A stretch of DNA of 6,651 nt from an uncultured cyanobacterium. Its GTDB lineage: Bacteria; Cyanobacteriota; Vampirovibrionia; Gastranaerophilales; Gastranaerophilaceae. A program made the translations under genes and the position numbers. Within the stretch, counting starts at the first letter, position 1, and the number at the start of each line of letters is the position of its first letter. The stretch is taken from positions 1-6,651 of the forward strand of contig CAMTNN010000085.1 in assembly GCA_947073895.1 (NCBI GenBank), given 5' to 3'. Below are positions 4,399 to 6,651 of the stretch, one piece after another. The notes beneath the pieces are model-generated. The model did no database searches and was not told the origin of the DNA. It saw only the letters and a program-made list of their open reading frames with translations.

Positions 4399-4404
4399 GG
4401 CTAA

Positions 4405-5697
4405 ATGAGCATTAACCAATCAATTAAACCGATTACTACCGAATATAAGGGAAACTTAACTATTGGCGGGTGTGATTTGGTTGAACTTGCCAAGACTTAT
4501 GGAACGCCTCTTTATGTTATTGATGAAGCTACTTTGCGCGGAATTTGCCGTGAGTATAAAAATGCGTTTAAAGATTATCCTAATATCAAGATGATGTATG
4601 CTTCAAAAGCTCTTTGTTCACTCGCTACCTCTGCAATCATTGCATCAGAAGGTTTTGGGTTTGATACTGTATCAGCAGGTGAGATTTATACCGTGCACAA
4701 AGCGGGTGCTGATATGTCAAAAGTCTTGTTTAACGGGAGTAATAAATCCCACTGTGAAATTGAACTTGCAATTGATTTAAAGGTCGGAAGATTTTCTGTC
4801 GATAATTTCTATGAAGCTGAACTTCTTAACCAAATTTCAGAGGAAAAAGGGGTAAATGTTGATATTTTGCTTAGAATTACTCCAGGAATTGAATGTCATA
4901 CTCATGAATATATTCAAACAGGTCAAATTGATTCAAAATTCGGATTCGATTTATCTCAATTAGACGAAATTATTAACCTTGTTAAAGCATATAAAAATCT
5001 TACATTGCGCGGTTTGCACGCTCATATCGGCTCTCAGATTTTTGAGCTTCAAAGCTATAAAGACGAAGTTGATACTCTTGTTGCAGAGTTGAATCGTATT
5101 CGCCAAGTACACGGTCTTGATTTAAAAGAGTTGAATATTGGCGGTGGTTTGGGCGTAAAATACACAGAACAAGATTGTCCGCCTTCTGTTGAAGAGCTTG
5201 CAGAAGCCCTAAAATCAGCTCCTAAAGAGCTTACGATTTATATCGAGCCTGGAAGAAGTGTTATTTCAACATCAGGGGTGACTCTTTATACTGTCGGAAG
5301 TTCAAAACAAGTTCCAAACGGCAGAAAATATGTTGCAATCGATGGTGGAATGGCTGACAATCCGCGTCCTGCTATGTATCAGGCAAAATACACGGCAGAA
5401 GTTGTAAACGGAAATGCTTTAACCCGCGAAAAAGAAACTGTGACGATTGCCGGACGTTATTGCGAAAGCGGTGATATTTTAATAGAAAATATTACTCTTC
5501 CAAAACTTGAAAGCGGTGATATACTTTGTGTTTACAATACAGGTGCTTATAATTACTCGATGGCTTCAAATTATAATCGTGTAGAAAAACCTGCAATGGT
5601 ACTTGTAAATAATTCACAATCTGATATGATAGTAAATAGAGAGTCTCTTGAAGATTTAGTGTACAAAGAAAACATTCCCGATAGGTTAAGAAGATGA
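4405..5697 (+). CDS. lysA: Diaminopimelate decarboxylase
   Basis: The enzyme removes CO2 from meso-diaminopimelate to give L-lysine, the last step of the DAP pathway, using PLP in the cytoplasm. The 430-residue protein is of normal family length and has the fold type III alanine-racemase-like barrel. The PLP lysine is K68 in MMYASKALCS, followed by FGFDTVSAGE (84-93), HAHIGSQ (205-211), the glycine loop NIGGGLGVKY (244-253) and EPGRSVIS (281-288). The catalytic cysteine is C353 in RYCESGDIL, and GAYNYSMASNYN (380-391) holds the conserved tyrosine near the active site. The start ATG is set by AAAAGGGGG four bases upstream. Its TGA overlaps the cdaA ATG (ATGA), so the two genes are translationally coupled. 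The TGA is followed at once by an in-frame TAG. The lysine riboswitch at 59-214 is far away and on the other strand, so lysA is not its target. Confidence 0.97.
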   Translation: MSINQSIKPITTEYKGNLTIGGCDLVELAKTYGTPLYVIDEATLRGICREYKNAFKDYPNIKMMYASKALCSLATSAIIASEGFGFDTVSAGEIYTVHKAGADMSKVLFNGSNKSHCEIELAIDLKVGRFSVDNFYEAELLNQISEEKGVNVDILLRITPGIECHTHEYIQTGQIDSKFGFDLSQLDEIINLVKAYKNLTLRGLHAHIGSQIFELQSYKDEVDTLVAELNRIRQVHGLDLKELNIGGGLGVKYTEQDCPPSVEELAEALKSAPKELTIYIEPGRSVISTSGVTLYTVGSSKQVPNGRKYVAIDGGMADNPRPAMYQAKYTAEVVNGNALTREKETVTIAGRYCESGDILIENITLPKLESGDILCVYNTGAYNYSMASNYNRVEKPAMVLVNNSQSDMIVNRESLEDLVYKENIPDRLRR

Positions 5698-6581
5698 TAG
5701 AAGGTCTGATTGCTCTTATTCAAAGCGTTTTAAGCCCGCTCCAGCGCTCGCTGAACTGGGTAAATATCCTTGAAATTTGTTTTATCGGGCTTATTCTTTT
5801 TGTTTTCTATCGTAAGTTTATTAAAAACACCCAGTCGGAAAATCTTGTAAAAGGATTGTTTATCCTTGTGTTTGCCTGGATTTTTAGTGAAATTCTTATT
5901 CTTATTGATTTAAGAATCATAGGAGTTTTCTTCAAGTCTCTTGTAACCCTTATTGCATTGAGCTTGATTGTTATATTTCAGCCGGAATTAAGACGTTTTC
6001 TCGGTTATCTCGGACAGCCGGGGTTTATCAAGAGAACATTCTTCTCCTGTGGCACTTATAAAGAAGCAACAGAAGAAGATGTTGATTTGATTAAAGAAGT
6101 TATTGAGGCTGTTAAATACTTAACTAAAACAAAAACGGGTGCTTTAATTGTATTTAAAAAAGCTTTAAGCACAATTATTTATTCCGATGTTGGAACAGTA
6201 ATTGATGCTAAGGTTTCAGCAGAGTTGATTTTGACAATATTCCATCCGAATACTCCGCTTCACGATGGTGCTATGGTTATTGACGGTAACAAAATTCATT
6301 CTGCGGGTGTATTGTTACCGTTAACAGAAGACCCTAAGCTTAGTTGGAAATACGGAACACGTCACAGAGCAGCTCTTGGTATGTCAGAAGTTTCTGATGC
6401 AGCTTGTCTTGTGGTTTCGGAAGAAACCGGTGATGTTTCAATATGTATGGATGGAATGCTTAAAAAATACGAAGATTTAACTACATTAAAAACAGATTTA
6501 GAATCAATTTTAGGAATTAAACCTGCTGATTCAGCAGAAGAAAAACACAAGAATATTTTTGATATATTGAGAGGTAAATAG
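5694..6581 (+). CDS. cdaA: Membrane-bound diadenylate cyclase, makes c-di-AMP
   Basis: The enzyme joins two ATP into cyclic di-AMP, a second messenger for potassium, osmotic and cell-wall balance. The 295-residue protein has three predicted membrane helices near 25-40, 52-71 and 75-95, then the CdaA-typical linker FQPELRRFLGYLGQPG (95-110), and a DAC (DisA_N) domain from about 125 to 250. Both catalytic motifs are present: DGA (191-193, in LHDGAMVIDG) and RHRAA (223-227, in GTRHRAALGMSE). Length is close to the usual 270-300. The start overlaps the lysA stop by 4 nt. In Firmicutes the gene is followed by cdaR and glmM; here it follows lysA, as I recall for cyanobacterial genomes. The chain ends with a charged, probably flexible tail (DSAEEKHKNIFDILRGK). 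Identity is secure. Confidence 0.96.
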   Translation: MIEGLIALIQSVLSPLQRSLNWVNILEICFIGLILFVFYRKFIKNTQSENLVKGLFILVFAWIFSEILILIDLRIIGVFFKSLVTLIALSLIVIFQPELRRFLGYLGQPGFIKRTFFSCGTYKEATEEDVDLIKEVIEAVKYLTKTKTGALIVFKKALSTIIYSDVGTVIDAKVSAELILTIFHPNTPLHDGAMVIDGNKIHSAGVLLPLTEDPKLSWKYGTRHRAALGMSEVSDAACLVVSEETGDVSICMDGMLKKYEDLTTLKTDLESILGIKPADSAEEKHKNIFDILRGK

Positions 6582-6651
6582 TTGTTATTTTTTCAGAAAA
6601 AGAAACCGCCTATTAAGGTAAAAACAAAAAAAGAGATTATACTGGAATATA
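6582..6651 (+). CDS. Start of a further gene, cut by the window edge
   Basis: TTG at 6582 directly follows the cdaA stop and has GAGAGG seven bases upstream, a good ribosome binding site. The frame stays open for 23 codons to the window edge (MLFFQKKKPPIKVKTKKEI...), while the other two plus frames stop within this stretch. The visible part is a basic, lysine-rich head with no diagnostic motif. In cyanobacterial gene order uppS (undecaprenyl diphosphate synthase) often follows this pair, so uppS is the leading guess, made from context only. Confidence 0.55.
   Translation, partial: MLFFQKKKPPIKVKTKKEIILEY

Overview
The window is AT-rich, has short intergenic gaps, and falls into two transcription blocks that diverge at about 4024-4125. 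No rRNA, tRNA or complete mobile element was found. The adjacent pair lysA-cdaA, whose reading frames overlap, is to my knowledge a cyanobacterial-type arrangement (there usually followed by uppS); in Firmicutes cdaA normally sits with cdaR and glmM. With the low GC and the protein style, this suggests a non-photosynthetic relative of Cyanobacteria such as a gut Gastranaerophilales/Melainabacteria. That assignment is inference.

Left block (1-4023, all minus strand). From its upstream end it holds: a 52-residue ribbon-helix-helix regulator (3865-4023); a non-coding interval with a strong promoter and two hairpins that may be a small RNA of about 110 nt (3718-3827); a sigma70-type promoter (3652-3680) driving a small protein with an FlgM-like layout (3259-3615), a TPR protein (2056-3240) and a YkgJ-type cysteine-cluster protein (1653-2063); an intergenic repeat and terminator region (1546-1667); and a glutamyl-tRNA synthetase gene (242-1507). 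That gene is broken by one in-frame TGA at 497-499 and lacks its C-terminal end. Directly after it, at 59-214, lies a well-formed lysine riboswitch aptamer (L-box) reading leftwards. Its regulated gene is outside the window.

Right block (4126-6651, plus strand). It holds a small acidic helical protein of unknown function (4126-4362), lysA (4405-5697, diaminopimelate decarboxylase, last step of lysine synthesis), cdaA (5694-6581, membrane c-di-AMP synthase) and the first 23 codons of a further gene that probably starts at TTG 6582.

The divergent gap 4024-4125 carries two inverted repeats of one design (TKCACTT-N8-AAGTGCA) whose centres are 50 bp apart. One covers the -10 box of the regulator gene and the other covers the promoter of the plus-strand small gene. 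This looks like a compact, previously unnoted RHH-controlled module. The small gene also looks leaderless. The most unusual places are this module, the candidate small RNA beside it, and the interrupted and truncated gltX that runs into a riboswitch, which may be a real rearrangement or an assembly fault.
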